Source: an uncultured Burkholderiales bacterium (GTDB taxonomy: Bacteria; Pseudomonadota; Gammaproteobacteria; Burkholderiales; Burkholderiaceae). Taken from it: a stretch of 64,000 nucleotides of DNA. Below, one piece after another: positions 20,057 through 28,831 of this stretch. The position numbers and the translations under genes are program-made. The stretch's first letter is position 1. Each line of letters opens with the position of its first letter. The stretch lies in contig CALBEV010000187.1 of the NCBI GenBank assembly GCA_937891045.1, positions 62,001 to 126,000 of the forward strand, read 5' to 3'. Below the pieces are notes generated by a model. It saw only the letters and a list, made by a program, of their open reading frames with translations, was not told the DNA's origin and made no database searches.

Positions 20057-21172
20057 ATGAAAACCCCCAAGCATGATGCTTATGCGCCGACCAACGATCA
20101 GACCAGCCAAACCGACAACCAACGCATCAAGGACATCACCGTGCTGCCGCCCCCAGAACACCTGATTCGCTTTTTCCCGATTGCTGGGACTGCGGTTGAA
20201 ACCCTGATCGCCAAAACCCGTCAGCGCATCCACAAAATCATGGCGGGCAAAGACGACCGCTTGCTGGTGGTCATCGGTCCGTGCTCCATCCATGACCCGG
20301 CCGCCGCACTCGACTATGCCCGTCGATTGAAAGCCGAGCGTGAGAAGTACGCCGACACCTTGGAAATCGTGATGCGTGTTTATTTTGAAAAGCCCCGCAC
20401 CACGGTGGGCTGGAAGGGCTTGATCAACGACCCCTACTTGGACGAAAGTTTCCGCATCGACGAAGGCCTGCGCATTGCCCGTCAGTTGCTGATTGAAATC
20501 AACCGCCAAGGCGTGCCTGCAGGCAGCGAATTTTTGGATGTGATTTCCCCGCAATACATCGGTGACCTGATCAGCTGGGGCGCCATTGGCGCACGCACGA
20601 CGGAGAGCCAGGTGCACCGTGAATTGGCTTCTGGTTTGTCAGCGCCGATTGGCTTCAAAAATGGGACGGACGGCAACATCAAAATCGCTACCGACGCCAT
20701 CCAAGCTGCGGCCCGTGGGCATCATTTTTTGTCAGTGCACAAAAATGGCCAAGTGGCGATTGTGCAAACCAAGGGCAACCCGGATTGCCACGTCATCTTG
20801 CGCGGCGGCAAAGCACCCAACTATGACGCTGACAGCGTTGCAACTGCTTGCCAAGAGTTGGAAGCCGCCAAACTGCCCGCCAGCTTGATGGTTGATTGCA
20901 GCCATGCCAACAGCAGCAAACAACACGAGCGCCAATTGGTGGTGGCCAAAGACATAGCGACGCAAATCGCCAGTGGATCAAACCGTGTGTTTGGCGTGAT
21001 GGTGGAAAGCCACTTGAAGCCTGGCGCCCAAAAATTCACACCTGGCAAAGACAAGGTAGAAGCTTTGGAATATGGTCAAAGCATCACAGATGCATGCTTG
21101 TCTTGGGATGACTCTTTGCAAGCTTTGGAGGCTTTGTCGCAAGGCGTCAGAACACGCCGCAACATCAAGTAA
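20057..21172 (+). CDS. aroG: 3-deoxy-7-phosphoheptulonate (DAHP) synthase, class I
   Basis: First enzyme of the shikimate pathway, condensing phosphoenolpyruvate and erythrose 4-phosphate. About 371 residues, AroF/G/H type. Motifs: LLVVIGPCSIHDP, KPRTTVGWKGLINDP, GARTTESQVHRELASGLS, GFKNGTDGN and MVDCSHANSSKQ. Start ATG 20057 is preceded by AAGGA with good spacing. The upstream leader peptide and terminator suggest control by aromatic aminoacyl-tRNA levels in addition to any allosteric control. Ends 11 bp from convergent mpl. Confidence 0.93.
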   Translation: MKTPKHDAYAPTNDQTSQTDNQRIKDITVLPPPEHLIRFFPIAGTAVETLIAKTRQRIHKIMAGKDDRLLVVIGPCSIHDPAAALDYARRLKAEREKYADTLEIVMRVYFEKPRTTVGWKGLINDPYLDESFRIDEGLRIARQLLIEINRQGVPAGSEFLDVISPQYIGDLISWGAIGARTTESQVHRELASGLSAPIGFKNGTDGNIKIATDAIQAAARGHHFLSVHKNGQVAIVQTKGNPDCHVILRGGKAPNYDADSVATACQELEAAKLPASLMVDCSHANSSKQHERQLVVAKDIATQIASGSNRVFGVMVESHLKPGAQKFTPGKDKVEALEYGQSITDACLSWDDSLQALEALSQGVRTRRNIK

Positions 21173-21183
21173 TCTGCTCAGGT

Positions 21184-22590
21184 TTAGAGGGTTTGCAACA
21201 GTTTGGCGTGAACCCCGCCAAAACCGCCGTTGCTCATGCACAGCACATGGTCGCCTGGCTGGGCGGCAGCCTTGACTTGTGCCACCAGTGCGTCGATGTT
21301 GTCAGCGGTATGTGCCCGCGCACCCATGCTGGCCAAAGCCTCAGCGGCATCCCAGTCCAAACCAGCGGTGTGGCAAAACGCCAAGTCGGCTTGCTCCAAA
21401 CTCCAAGGCAGTTGCGCTTTCATGGCGCCCAGTTTCATGGTGTTGCTGCGGGGTTCGAACACTGCCAAGATGCGGGCTTGACCCACTTGGCGGCGCAAAC
21501 CATCCACGGTGGTGCGGATGGCGGTCGGGTGGTGGGCGAAGTCGTCATACACCGTGATGGCCTGCGTGCCGGTGCCGATGGTGCCGCGCACTTCCATTCG
21601 GCGACGCACATTTTCAAACGTAGACAAGGCCTGGCAGGCCTGCGCCACGCCCACACCCACATGTTGCGCAGCGATGATGGCGGCCAAGGCATTCATTTGG
21701 TTGTGCACCCCACCCAAACGCCATTGCACCCGCCCTTTCACTGCGCCTTGGCGCAACACCTCAAAGTCAGAAGGCTCGCCGCGCACCTGCCAATCGGCTT
21801 GGGCTGTTTCACCAAAACCTGCCACTTCGCTCCATTGGCCCATGGCTAAAACCCGTTGCAAGCTGTCTTGGTCCGCGTTCACCACCAAGCGCCCGCCAGA
21901 CGGCACGGTGCGCACCAGGTGGTGAAACTGTCGTTCAATGGCGGCCAGGTCTGGGAAGATGTCGGCGTGGTCGAATTCCAGGTTGTTCAAAATGGCCGTG
22001 CGTGGTCGGTAATGCACAAACTTGCTGCGCTTGTCAAAGAATGCCGTGTCGTACTCATCGGCTTCAATCACAAACAGTGGGCGACTTTGCCCCTTGGCCA
22101 AGCCGCCCAAGCGGGCGGACACGCCAAAGTTCAGGGGTACACCGCCAATCAAAAACCCCGGTGTCAAACCGGCTTGTTCCAAGACCCAACTGAGCATGGC
22201 GGTGGTGGTGGTTTTGCCGTGGGTACCCGCCACAGCCAGCACGTGCCGCGCTTGGCCAGGGGCATGCAGCACATGATCGCTCAGCCATTGCGGGCCACTG
22301 GTGTAGGGCAGACCGGTTTCTAGGATGGCTTCCATCAAGGGGTAGCGGGGGGTGCCATCGGGCAAACGCGCACGGGACACCACGTTGCCCACCACAAACA
22401 TATCGGGTTTCAAGCCCAGTTGGCCGGCGCTGTAGCCCTCGATCAACTCGATGCCCAAGGCCCGTAATTGGTCGCTCATGGGCGGGTAAACGCCGGTATC
22501 GCAACCGGTGACCCGGTGACCGGCTTCGCGGGCGAGGGCGGCCAAGCCGCCCATGAAGGTGCCGCAGACACCTAATATATGAATGTGCAT
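21184..22590 (-). CDS. mpl: Mpl, murein peptide ligase
   Basis: Recycles L-Ala-gamma-D-Glu-meso-DAP tripeptide by joining it to UDP-MurNAc in the cytoplasm. 468 residues from MHIHILGVCGTFMGG. Mur-ligase motifs: [37 protein letters not shown] and VYDDFAHHPTAI. The frame stays open upstream through a 7-residue repeat (RPGYVPS) encoded by a 21-bp tandem repeat; this extension is not family-like, so the start at 22590 is preferred. Fits with AmpD at 33.5 kb as part of peptidoglycan recycling. Confidence 0.94.
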   Translation of the reverse strand: MHIHILGVCGTFMGGLAALAREAGHRVTGCDTGVYPPMSDQLRALGIELIEGYSAGQLGLKPDMFVVGNVVSRARLPDGTPRYPLMEAILETGLPYTSGPQWLSDHVLHAPGQARHVLAVAGTHGKTTTTAMLSWVLEQAGLTPGFLIGGVPLNFGVSARLGGLAKGQSRPLFVIEADEYDTAFFDKRSKFVHYRPRTAILNNLEFDHADIFPDLAAIERQFHHLVRTVPSGGRLVVNADQDSLQRVLAMGQWSEVAGFGETAQADWQVRGEPSDFEVLRQGAVKGRVQWRLGGVHNQMNALAAIIAAQHVGVGVAQACQALSTFENVRRRMEVRGTIGTGTQAITVYDDFAHHPTAIRTTVDGLRRQVGQARILAVFEPRSNTMKLGAMKAQLPWSLEQADLAFCHTAGLDWDAAEALASMGARAHTADNIDALVAQVKAAAQPGDHVLCMSNGGFGGVHAKLLQTL

Positions 22591-22609
22591 GGGATGGGAT
22601 TGTAGAAGC

Positions 22610-22680
22610 GGCACATAGCCTGGCCGAGACGGCACATAGCCTGGTCGAGGCGGCACATAGCCTGGCCGAGACGGCACAAT
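22610..22680. repeat. 21-bp tandem repeat between divergent mpl and the 22.7 kb gene
   Basis: Three full units beginning GGCACATAGCCTGG at 22610, 22631 and 22652 (units 1 and 3 identical, unit 2 with two changes) plus a partial fourth, GGCACAAT, at 22673. The array fills the whole gap between mpl (minus) and the next gene (plus), so both promoters must lie in or overlap it. 21 bp is two helical turns, so each unit presents the same face. Confidence 0.85.
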
Positions 22681-22687
22681 GGCGGCC

Positions 22688-23278
22688 ATGTCTCAGGAAG
22701 TCAAAGCAGCCATTGCCGCCACCGCCGCTCGCTTGGTGGTGGAAGAAGGCCTGGAATACGGACCCGCCAAACGCAGAGCCTTGCGTGAATTGGCTTTGCC
22801 CAGCCGCAGCCCACTGCCCGGCAACGACATGTTGGAAGACGAGGTGTTTGATTACCTGAAGCTGTTTTGCGCAGACACCCAGCCGCAAGAGTTGCGGGCG
22901 CTTCGGGAGCTGGCGCTGACTTGGATGGAGCGCTTGCAAGTTTTTCGCCCGCACCTGAGTGGTGCGGTGTGGCGTGGCAGCGCCACCCGACTGTCCGATA
23001 TTTACATCCAATTGTTTTGTGACGATGCCAAGTCGGCCGAGTTGATGTTGATCGACCAAGGCATGCGCTACGATGTCCAAGCCATCAAGGGTTTCAAAGG
23101 TGAAGAGGTGGACGCTTTGAGCATCCACAGCCTTTGCACGGCACTGAATGAAGACATTGGTGTGCATTTGATAGTCTATGACTATGACGACTTGCGCGGG
23201 GCCTTGCAACCTGATGAGCGTGGGCTTGCGGTTCGTGGGGATTTGGCCAGCTTGCGCCAGTTGTTGGACAATGCCTGA
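22688..23278 (+). CDS. Conserved protein of unknown function, 196 aa, next to mpl
   Basis: Soluble, acidic, mostly helical protein (EEGLEYGPAKRRALRELALP, then FCADTQPQELRALRELALTWMERLQVFRPHLSGAVWRG). RGSATRLSDIYIQLFCDD followed by a short IVYDYDDLRGAL strand faintly recalls a nucleotidyltransferase-like fold, but I see no catalytic GS motif. From memory, similar proteins occur beside mpl in Burkholderiales and are sometimes labelled as Mur ligases, which this sequence does not support: there is no ATP loop. Start either 22688 or the ATG three codons earlier inside the repeat. Overlaps the next start by one base. Confidence 0.65.
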   Translation: MSQEVKAAIAATAARLVVEEGLEYGPAKRRALRELALPSRSPLPGNDMLEDEVFDYLKLFCADTQPQELRALRELALTWMERLQVFRPHLSGAVWRGSATRLSDIYIQLFCDDAKSAELMLIDQGMRYDVQAIKGFKGEEVDALSIHSLCTALNEDIGVHLIVYDYDDLRGALQPDERGLAVRGDLASLRQLLDNA

Positions 23279-23814
23279 TGGACTCCAATCAGACTGACTC
23301 ACCATCCTCTTCCAAACGTAACTTGTTGGTGGTGGCTGCCGCCGCCTTGGCCGCGGGCATCGGCGTCAACTGGTGGCGTCACAGCCCAAAAACACTGGCG
23401 GACCCGAGTTTGCAAGCCCTCTGGCTGGCCAGTTTTGAACAAGCTGACGGCACCCCTTTGAAGCTGGCCGACTTCCAGGGGAAGCCATTGGTGTTGAATT
23501 TTTGGGCCACTTGGTGCACCCCTTGTGTTGAAGAAATGCCGCTATTGAACGCCTTCTTCCTTGAAAACAAGTCTAAAAGCTGGCAAATGATTGGATTGGC
23601 AATAGACCAGCCCAGTGCGGTGAAGCGGTTTTTGGGGCAATATCCGGTAGAATACGCCATCGGCATGGCCGGCTTGGAAGGCACCGAGTTGATGAAAAAC
23701 TTGGGCAATGCCACGGGTGGTTTGCCCTTCACCTTGGTGTTGAATGCGCAAGGCGAGGTGCAGATGCGAAAGTTGGGCAAGCTCACTGAAAGTGACATAC
23801 GGTCTTGGGTTTGA
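23278..23814 (+). CDS. TlpA/ResA-like membrane-anchored thioredoxin
   Basis: 178 residues: N-terminal signal anchor (about 14-31, RNLLVVAAAALAAGIGVNWW), then an AhpC/TSA-redoxin type thioredoxin fold with the active site FWATWCTPC (Cys 80 and 83) and the cis-Pro region GGLPFTLVLNAQGEV. Expected in the periplasm as a thiol-disulfide reductase, for example in cytochrome c maturation or protection of exported proteins. Its start overlaps the stop of the preceding unknown gene by one base (TGATG), indicating coupled translation. Confidence 0.88.
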   Translation: MDSNQTDSPSSSKRNLLVVAAAALAAGIGVNWWRHSPKTLADPSLQALWLASFEQADGTPLKLADFQGKPLVLNFWATWCTPCVEEMPLLNAFFLENKSKSWQMIGLAIDQPSAVKRFLGQYPVEYAIGMAGLEGTELMKNLGNATGGLPFTLVLNAQGEVQMRKLGKLTESDIRSWV

Positions 23815-23856
23815 CCGAGGCGCGCCGATCCAGCTGTCAGGTCGGTTTTTTGAAAT

Positions 23857-23871
23857 GGTGTAAATTACACC
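23857..23871. promoter_or_regulatory. Palindrome in the accB promoter region
   Basis: GGTGTAA-A-TTACACC is a perfect 15-base palindrome 30 bp before the accB start, and contains a possible -10 (TAAATT). It may be an operator for a fatty-acid-synthesis regulator; no regulator is identifiable in the window. Confidence 0.4.
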
Positions 23872-23900
23872 CTCTTTAACAGCAGAAGACTGCCAGGTCC

Positions 23901-24365
23901 ATGGATTTAAGAAAACTCAAAACCCTGATCGACCTGGTGTCGGAGTCCAATGTCTCCGAACTTGAGATCACAGAAGCCGAAGGCAAGGTCCGCATCGTCA
24001 AAGGCCCAGTTGGCGCACCAGTGGTGATGGCGGCGCCTGTGTCTGTCGCACCACCCGTCGCCTCAGCCCCCGCCACGGCTGCCCCAGCAGCGCCCGCACT
24101 GTCTGCAGTGGCAGAAGCTGCGGTGGAAACCGGGCACACGGTCAAGTCCCCCATGGTTGGCACCTATTACAGTGCATCTGGCCCGGAGGCCAAACCTTTC
24201 GTCCAAGTGGGCAGCGTGGTCCAGGCGGGTGACACCATTTGCATCATTGAGGCCATGAAGATCCTCAATGAAATCGAAGCCGATCACAGCGGCACCGTCA
24301 GCAAAATTCTGGTCAGTAACGGCCAAGCCGTGGAATACGGCCAGCCCATGTTCATCATCGACTGA
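23901..24365 (+). CDS. accB: AccB, biotin carboxyl carrier protein of acetyl-CoA carboxylase
   Basis: Carries the carboxylated biotin between AccC and AccAD in fatty acid synthesis. 154 residues: N-terminal helix (MDLRKLKTLIDLVSES), an Ala/Pro-rich flexible linker (about 38-75), and the biotinyl domain with the biotinylation motif CIIEAMKILNEIEAD (Lys 120). Forms a two-gene unit with accC 9 bp downstream, followed by prmA, the normal arrangement in many proteobacteria. Confidence 0.97.
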   Translation: MDLRKLKTLIDLVSESNVSELEITEAEGKVRIVKGPVGAPVVMAAPVSVAPPVASAPATAAPAAPALSAVAEAAVETGHTVKSPMVGTYYSASGPEAKPFVQVGSVVQAGDTICIIEAMKILNEIEADHSGTVSKILVSNGQAVEYGQPMFIID

Positions 24366-24374
24366 GCGGGCTGC

Positions 24375-25727
24375 ATGTTTAAAAAGATTCTGATCGCCAA
24401 CCGAGGCGAAATCGCGCTGCGCATCCAGCGGGCCTGTAAAGAGCTCGGGGTCGAAGCTGTGGTGGTTTATTCTGAGGCTGACCGTGAGGCCAAATATGTC
24501 AAATTGGCAGAAGAGGCGGTTTGCATTGGCCCAGCCGCTTCTTCGCTGAGTTACTTGAACATGCCTGCCATCATTTCGGCGGCCGAAGTCACCGATGCAC
24601 AGGCGATCCATCCAGGCTATGGTTTCTTGAGCGAAAACGCCGACTTTGCTGAACGGGTTGAGAAAAGCGGTTTTGTGTTCATAGGCCCCACGCCCGAGTC
24701 CATCCGCATGATGGGCGACAAGGTGTCGGCCAAGCAAGCCATGATCAAGGCCGGTGTGCCTTGTGTGCCAGGCTCTGAAGGCGAACTGCCAGATGACCCC
24801 GCACAAATTCGCCGTATCGCCAAAGCGGTGGGCTACCCGGTCATCATCAAAGCGGCGGGCGGCGGCGGCGGTCGGGGCATGCGCGTGGTGCACAACGAAG
24901 CCGCGCTCATCCATGCTGTGCAAACCACCAAGACCGAAGCAGGCTCAGCCTTTGGCAATCCAGCGGTGTACATGGAAAAGTTTTTGCAAAACCCGCGCCA
25001 TATTGAAATTCAAATCTTGGCGGACAACTACAAAAATGCCATTTACCTGGGTGAGCGTGATTGTTCGATGCAACGTCGGCACCAAAAGGTGATCGAAGAG
25101 GCACCGGCACCAGGCATTGCTCGCAAGCTGATCGAGCGCATTGGCGAGCGATGCGTGACGGCCTGTAAAAAGATGGGCTACCGGGGCGCTGGCACCTTTG
25201 AGTTCTTGTATGAAAACGGCGAGTTTTACTTCATTGAAATGAACACCCGGGTGCAAGTGGAGCATCCTGTCACCGAGTTCATCACCGGTGTGGATATCGT
25301 CAAAACTCAAATCATGACCGCAGCTGGTCAAAAACTGCCCTACACCCAGCGCCAAATCGAAATCAAAGGGCATGCGATTGAATGCCGCATCAATGCAGAA
25401 GATCCATTCAAGTTCACACCATCCCCGGGTCGCGTCACCATGTGGCATCCGCCTGGGGGGCCAGGTGTGCGGGTCGACTCGCATATTTATACCAACTACT
25501 TCGTGCCCTCTCACTACGACTCCATGATTGGGAAAATCATTGTGCATGGGGACAACCGTGAACATGCTTTGGCTCGAATGCGAACCGCTTTAGGTGAAAC
25601 CGTGGTTGAAGGAATTCAAACCAACATCGCCTTGCATCGTGTGTTGATGAGCGATCCGGGTTTCATGGCAGGTGGCACCAACATCCACTATTTGGAAGAG
25701 TGGCTGGCAGTTAGACAAGCCTCCTGA
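24375..25727 (+). CDS. accC: AccC, biotin carboxylase
   Basis: ATP-grasp enzyme carboxylating the biotin of AccB. 450 residues, standard length. N-terminal [30 protein letters not shown], the glycine-rich ATP lid [30 protein letters not shown], and [20 protein letters not shown] are all intact. The stop TGA overlaps the prmA start by one base. Confidence 0.98.
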   Translation: MFKKILIANRGEIALRIQRACKELGVEAVVVYSEADREAKYVKLAEEAVCIGPAASSLSYLNMPAIISAAEVTDAQAIHPGYGFLSENADFAERVEKSGFVFIGPTPESIRMMGDKVSAKQAMIKAGVPCVPGSEGELPDDPAQIRRIAKAVGYPVIIKAAGGGGGRGMRVVHNEAALIHAVQTTKTEAGSAFGNPAVYMEKFLQNPRHIEIQILADNYKNAIYLGERDCSMQRRHQKVIEEAPAPGIARKLIERIGERCVTACKKMGYRGAGTFEFLYENGEFYFIEMNTRVQVEHPVTEFITGVDIVKTQIMTAAGQKLPYTQRQIEIKGHAIECRINAEDPFKFTPSPGRVTMWHPPGGPGVRVDSHIYTNYFVPSHYDSMIGKIIVHGDNREHALARMRTALGETVVEGIQTNIALHRVLMSDPGFMAGGTNIHYLEEWLAVRQAS

Positions 25728-26611
25728 TGGTTGAACTTCGGCTGCATTGTCCGCAAGATCAGGTGGAATTGATCAGCGATGCCTTGATGGCATTGGATGC
25801 TCTGAGCGTGTCGGTGGAAGACGCCGATGCACACACTGATCAAGAGCAAGCTTTGTTTGGCGAACCCAACATGCCAGCGCCTGCAGCTGGTTGGCTGCGC
25901 TCGCACCTGATTGCCTTGTTTGTCGATGAAGCCCTCGCCAGAGACGCGGCCAAACTCTTGGCCTTGCAACCCTTTTTTGAAAACTGCGCTTTGCTAGGCA
26001 TCAATCTTGTGCCTGAGCAAGATTGGGTGCGATTGACCCAATCGCAGTTCGAGCCCGTGCCCATCACACCCACTTTTTGGGTGGTGCCAAGCTGGCATGA
26101 ACCGCCTGCTGGTGCGCAATGGGTATTGCGTCTAGATCCTGGTTTGGCCTTTGGCACAGGCACCCATCCCACCACGCGCATGTGTTTGAAATGGATTGCC
26201 CAGCACCCGCCCAAAGGTCAGCGGGTGTTGGATTACGGTTGTGGTTCAGGCATTTTGGCCATTGGTGCAGCCATGTTGGGTGCGGCATCTGTAGATGCAG
26301 TGGACATTGACCCCGATGCAGTGACTGCTGCACAAGCCAATGCGCTGGCCAATCAGGTTGACTTGAATTTAGGATTGCCCGAAGTCGCGGTGGGTGTTTA
26401 TCCTTTGGTGGTGGCCAATATCTTGGCGGCTCCCTTGAAAGTACTGGCACCCTTGTTGTGCAGTCATGTTGAGACGGGCGGTAGTTTGTTGTTGGCGGGT
26501 ATCTTGGAGCGTCAAACCATGGACATTCAAGCGGCGTATCAACCATATATGAACTTACAAGTCGCCGATACCCAAGAGGGTTGGGTACTGATGCGTGGGC
26601 AGGCTGTTTGA
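25727..26611 (+). CDS. prmA: PrmA, ribosomal protein L11 methyltransferase
   Basis: SAM-dependent enzyme trimethylating ribosomal protein L11. 294 residues. An N-terminal L11-recognition domain (about 1-95) precedes the methyltransferase core with LDPGLAFGTGTHPTTRMCL, VLDYGCGSGILAIGA (SAM loop) and the VVANILAAPL motif. Translationally coupled to accC, a common neighbour. Confidence 0.96.
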   Translation: MVELRLHCPQDQVELISDALMALDALSVSVEDADAHTDQEQALFGEPNMPAPAAGWLRSHLIALFVDEALARDAAKLLALQPFFENCALLGINLVPEQDWVRLTQSQFEPVPITPTFWVVPSWHEPPAGAQWVLRLDPGLAFGTGTHPTTRMCLKWIAQHPPKGQRVLDYGCGSGILAIGAAMLGAASVDAVDIDPDAVTAAQANALANQVDLNLGLPEVAVGVYPLVVANILAAPLKVLAPLLCSHVETGGSLLLAGILERQTMDIQAAYQPYMNLQVADTQEGWVLMRGQAV

Positions 26612-26645
26612 TAAGCTTTGGTTTTTCATAGACTCTCACTCGGCC

Positions 26646-27332
26646 ATGGCCATCGTCACCCTTTGCCCTCAGTGTCAAACCGCTTTTGCTATTCAAGCCG
26701 AGCATTACAGCGCGGCTGATGCCTGGGTTCGATGCGGTCGTTGTGCGCATGTCTTTGAGGTGGACCAACATCTGTACGAGCTGGACGACAACAAACCTGC
26801 GAATCAACCGGTTGAATTGCCACTGGCTTTGCGTGTTGCACCCTCATTACCGGCTGCGCAAACCCTGATACAGCCTTGGCTTTGGTCCAGCTTGTCAATC
26901 CTGTTGGCGTTGCTGTTTTGCTTTCAAGCCATGTTGTTTCATCGCCATCAGTGGCGAGCCCAGGTGCCTGAATTAACCCCTGTCTTGCTCGCTGTGTGTC
27001 AAAGCCTTGGCTGTGAACTGCAGTGGCCGATGGAGCCCAATCAAGTATCCATTGAAACGGGCGGCTTCAAAGCTTTGGGCAACCATGAATATGTCTTTAG
27101 CGGCAGTATCAAAAACCAATCCGATTGGGCTTTGGCCACGCCCATGTTGGAGCTGAGTTTGATGGATGACGTTGATGCGGCCGTGGTGCGCAAAGTGTTT
27201 GCGCCACAAGCACTTGGGCTGAATGATGTTTTGCGATCCCGTCGGGCACAATCGTTCGAATTGCGGTTTAGCTTGGATCCAAGCTTCAGCCCTTTGGTTC
27301 AAGGCTACCGAGCTTTTCTTTTTTATCCCTGA
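26646..27332 (+). CDS. Zinc-ribbon plus DUF3426 membrane protein
   Basis: 228 residues. The N-terminal MJ0042-type zinc ribbon has two CxxC pairs (LCPQCQTAF and VRCGRCAHVFEV), then one membrane segment (LSSLSILLALLFCFQAMLF-like, about 80-100) and a periplasmic DUF3426 region with SGSIKNQSDWALATPMLELSLMD. Function of the family is unknown; it is regularly found just after prmA. Start chosen at ATG 26646 (MAIVTLCPQC); the frame extends 17 codons into the prmA end without similarity. Confidence 0.85.
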   Translation: MAIVTLCPQCQTAFAIQAEHYSAADAWVRCGRCAHVFEVDQHLYELDDNKPANQPVELPLALRVAPSLPAAQTLIQPWLWSSLSILLALLFCFQAMLFHRHQWRAQVPELTPVLLAVCQSLGCELQWPMEPNQVSIETGGFKALGNHEYVFSGSIKNQSDWALATPMLELSLMDDVDAAVVRKVFAPQALGLNDVLRSRRAQSFELRFSLDPSFSPLVQGYRAFLFYP

Positions 27333-27354
27333 CTTTTTTTAAATAGGACTCACC

Positions 27355-28239
27355 ATGGCTGTGCTGATTTGCGGATCATTGGCGTTTGACACCATCATGC
27401 ATTTCGAGGGGCGCTTCAAAGAGCAAATCCTCCCAGAACAACTGCATATTTTGAATGTGTCTTTTTTGGTGCCGCAATTACAGCGCGACTACGGAGGATG
27501 TGCTGGCAACGTGGCCTACGGCTTGAAATTACTGGGTGGTGCGCCACTGCCCATGGCCACCTTGGGCAATGATGGTGAAAGCTACATGAACCGCTTGAAG
27601 CATTTGGGCATTGCCACAGACTTCGTCAAGATGGTCAGTGACAACTACACCGCGCAAGCCATGATCATGACCGACTTGGACAACAACCAAATCACGGCGT
27701 TCCACCCAGGCGCCATGATGCAAGCGCACACCACTCAAGTTCAGAAGCGATCCGACATCAGCTTAGGAATCGTCTCCCCTGACGGGCGTGACGCCATGAT
27801 TCAACATGCCGAACAATTTGCGGCGGCAGGCATTCCATTCGTATTCGATCCTGGTCAAGGTTTGCCCATGTTTGATGGCGACAGCTTGCGCCACTTCATC
27901 ACCCAAGCCACATGGGTGACAGTGAACGACTATGAAGGCAAGATGTTGACCGAGCGCACCGGCTGGGATGCAGCAGAGATCTCCAGCAAAGTCAAAGGCT
28001 TGGTCATCACTTTGGGAGCCCATGGTTGTGAAGTCTGGCAAGACCGCCAGAAAATTTTGGTCGCACCAGTCAAACCGACTGCTGTTGTCGATCCCACAGG
28101 CTGCGGTGATGCATGGCGCAGCGCCTTGCTGTTTGGTTTGGATCAAGGTTGGGACTTGGTGCGGTGCGCAGAGCTGGGTAACAAAATGGGCGCGTTGAAA
28201 ATCGCCAGCCGCGGCCCGCAAAACTATGTGTTGGCATGA
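27355..28239 (+). CDS. PfkB-family carbohydrate/nucleoside kinase
   Basis: 294-residue ribokinase-fold kinase. N-terminal LICGSLAFDTIM, the glycine pair GGCAGNVAYGLKLLGG, and the C-terminal phosphate/anion-hole motif DPTGCGDAWRSALLFGL, where Cys replaces the usual first Ala of GAGD but the catalytic Asp is kept. Subfamily resembles proteins labelled adenosine kinase-like; substrate cannot be told from sequence. A clear AGGA lies before the ATG. A hairpin begins 4 bases after the stop. Confidence 0.85.
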   Translation: MAVLICGSLAFDTIMHFEGRFKEQILPEQLHILNVSFLVPQLQRDYGGCAGNVAYGLKLLGGAPLPMATLGNDGESYMNRLKHLGIATDFVKMVSDNYTAQAMIMTDLDNNQITAFHPGAMMQAHTTQVQKRSDISLGIVSPDGRDAMIQHAEQFAAAGIPFVFDPGQGLPMFDGDSLRHFITQATWVTVNDYEGKMLTERTGWDAAEISSKVKGLVITLGAHGCEVWQDRQKILVAPVKPTAVVDPTGCGDAWRSALLFGLDQGWDLVRCAELGNKMGALKIASRGPQNYVLA

Positions 28240-28242
28240 AAA

Positions 28243-28268
28243 AACCCGGTGTGGTTAAACACCGGGTT
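28243..28268 (-). terminator. Terminator of the histone-like gene
   Basis: AACCCGGTGT, loop GGTTAA, ACACCGGGTT: perfect 10-bp stem. Read on the minus strand it is followed by TTTTTT, so it is an intrinsic terminator for the minus-strand gene at 28.3 kb; toward the plus strand no T-tract follows, though it could still protect the kinase mRNA end. Confidence 0.8.
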
Positions 28269-28290
28269 GTAGGCAAATACCGTTTGAAGC

Positions 28291-28794
28291 TCAGGGCTTG
28301 CTGGCTGTTGGAAACGGCCAAGCAGCTTGAGGATTCAATGTGGTTTGCGCCACATGGTGAACTGCCGGAGCAGCCGCCTTGTGGGGTTTGGCTGCTGGTT
28401 TTTTAGCGGCTACTGGCTTTTTTTTTACAGCTGGTTTTTTGGCCGCAGCTTTTTTAGCTGCCGGCTTTTTAGCTGCAACCTTTTTCTTGGCTGCAGGCTT
28501 TTTAGCTGCTGCTTTTTTGGCGGCGGGCTTCTTAGCTGCAACCTTTTTCTTGGCTACGGGCTTTTTAGCTGCTGCTTTTTTAGCGGCGGGCTTCTTGGCT
28601 GCAACCTTTTTCTTGGCTACAGGCTTTTTAGCTGCTGCTTTTTTAGCGGCGGGCTTCTTAGCTGCAACCTTTTTCTTGGCTACGGGCTTTTTAGCTGCTG
28701 CTTTTTTAGCGACAGGTTTCTTAGCAGCAGCTTTTTTTGCTGCTGGTTTTTTTGCTGCTGGTTTTTTTGCAGCGGATTTTTTTGCAGTTGCCAT
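28291..28794 (-). CDS. Histone H1-like Lys/Ala/Pro-rich (AKKPA repeat) protein
   Basis: 167 residues, almost entirely built from [14 protein letters not shown] units up to about residue 140, then a short non-repetitive tail ([21 protein letters not shown]). Such highly basic proteins (AlgP/HctB/histone H1-like) bind DNA non-specifically and are thought to affect nucleoid compaction. Strong Shine-Dalgarno AGGAG ahead of the ATG. DNA carries a 63-bp tandem repeat, so length is probably variable among strains. Isolated gene with its own terminator. Confidence 0.85.
   Translation of the reverse strand: MATAKKSAAKKPAAKKPAAKKAAAKKPVAKKAAAKKPVAKKKVAAKKPAAKKAAAKKPVAKKKVAAKKPAAKKAAAKKPVAKKKVAAKKPAAKKAAAKKPAAKKKVAAKKPAAKKAAAKKPAVKKKPVAAKKPAAKPHKAAAPAVHHVAQTTLNPQAAWPFPTASKP
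28472..28723 (-). repeat. 63-bp tandem repeat inside the histone-like gene
   Basis: The word GCTGCAACCTTTTTCTTGGC begins at 28472, 28535 and 28661, with a near copy at 28598: a 63-bp period (21 residues), about four units. Differences between units are single bases such as GGCTACGGG versus GGCTACAGG. The exact period at DNA level points to recent unequal recombination or slippage. Confidence 0.8.
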
Positions 28795-28831
28795 TAGATA
28801 CTCCTAGATCAAGATCTTAGATCGTTGGTTC

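Noticed and set aside
22610..22680. CRISPR-like array
   Set aside because: Contiguous tandem units without spacers; likewise for the 63-bp repeats at 28.5 kb.
22591..22689. Longer Mpl start through the 21-bp repeats
   Set aside because: The added residues are only the repeat translation (RPGYVPS) and do not belong to Mur ligases; kept as a finding, not as the called start.
27355..28239. Defective kinase because GAGD is GCGD
   Set aside because: The catalytic Asp is kept and the Ala-to-Cys change also occurs, as far as I recall, in related PfkB subfamilies; not evidence of loss of function.
28327..28807. Two long plus-strand ORFs opposite the histone-like gene
   Set aside because: Phe/Leu/Ala-rich translations of the same 63-bp repeat on the wrong strand; no Shine-Dalgarno sequence and no family character.
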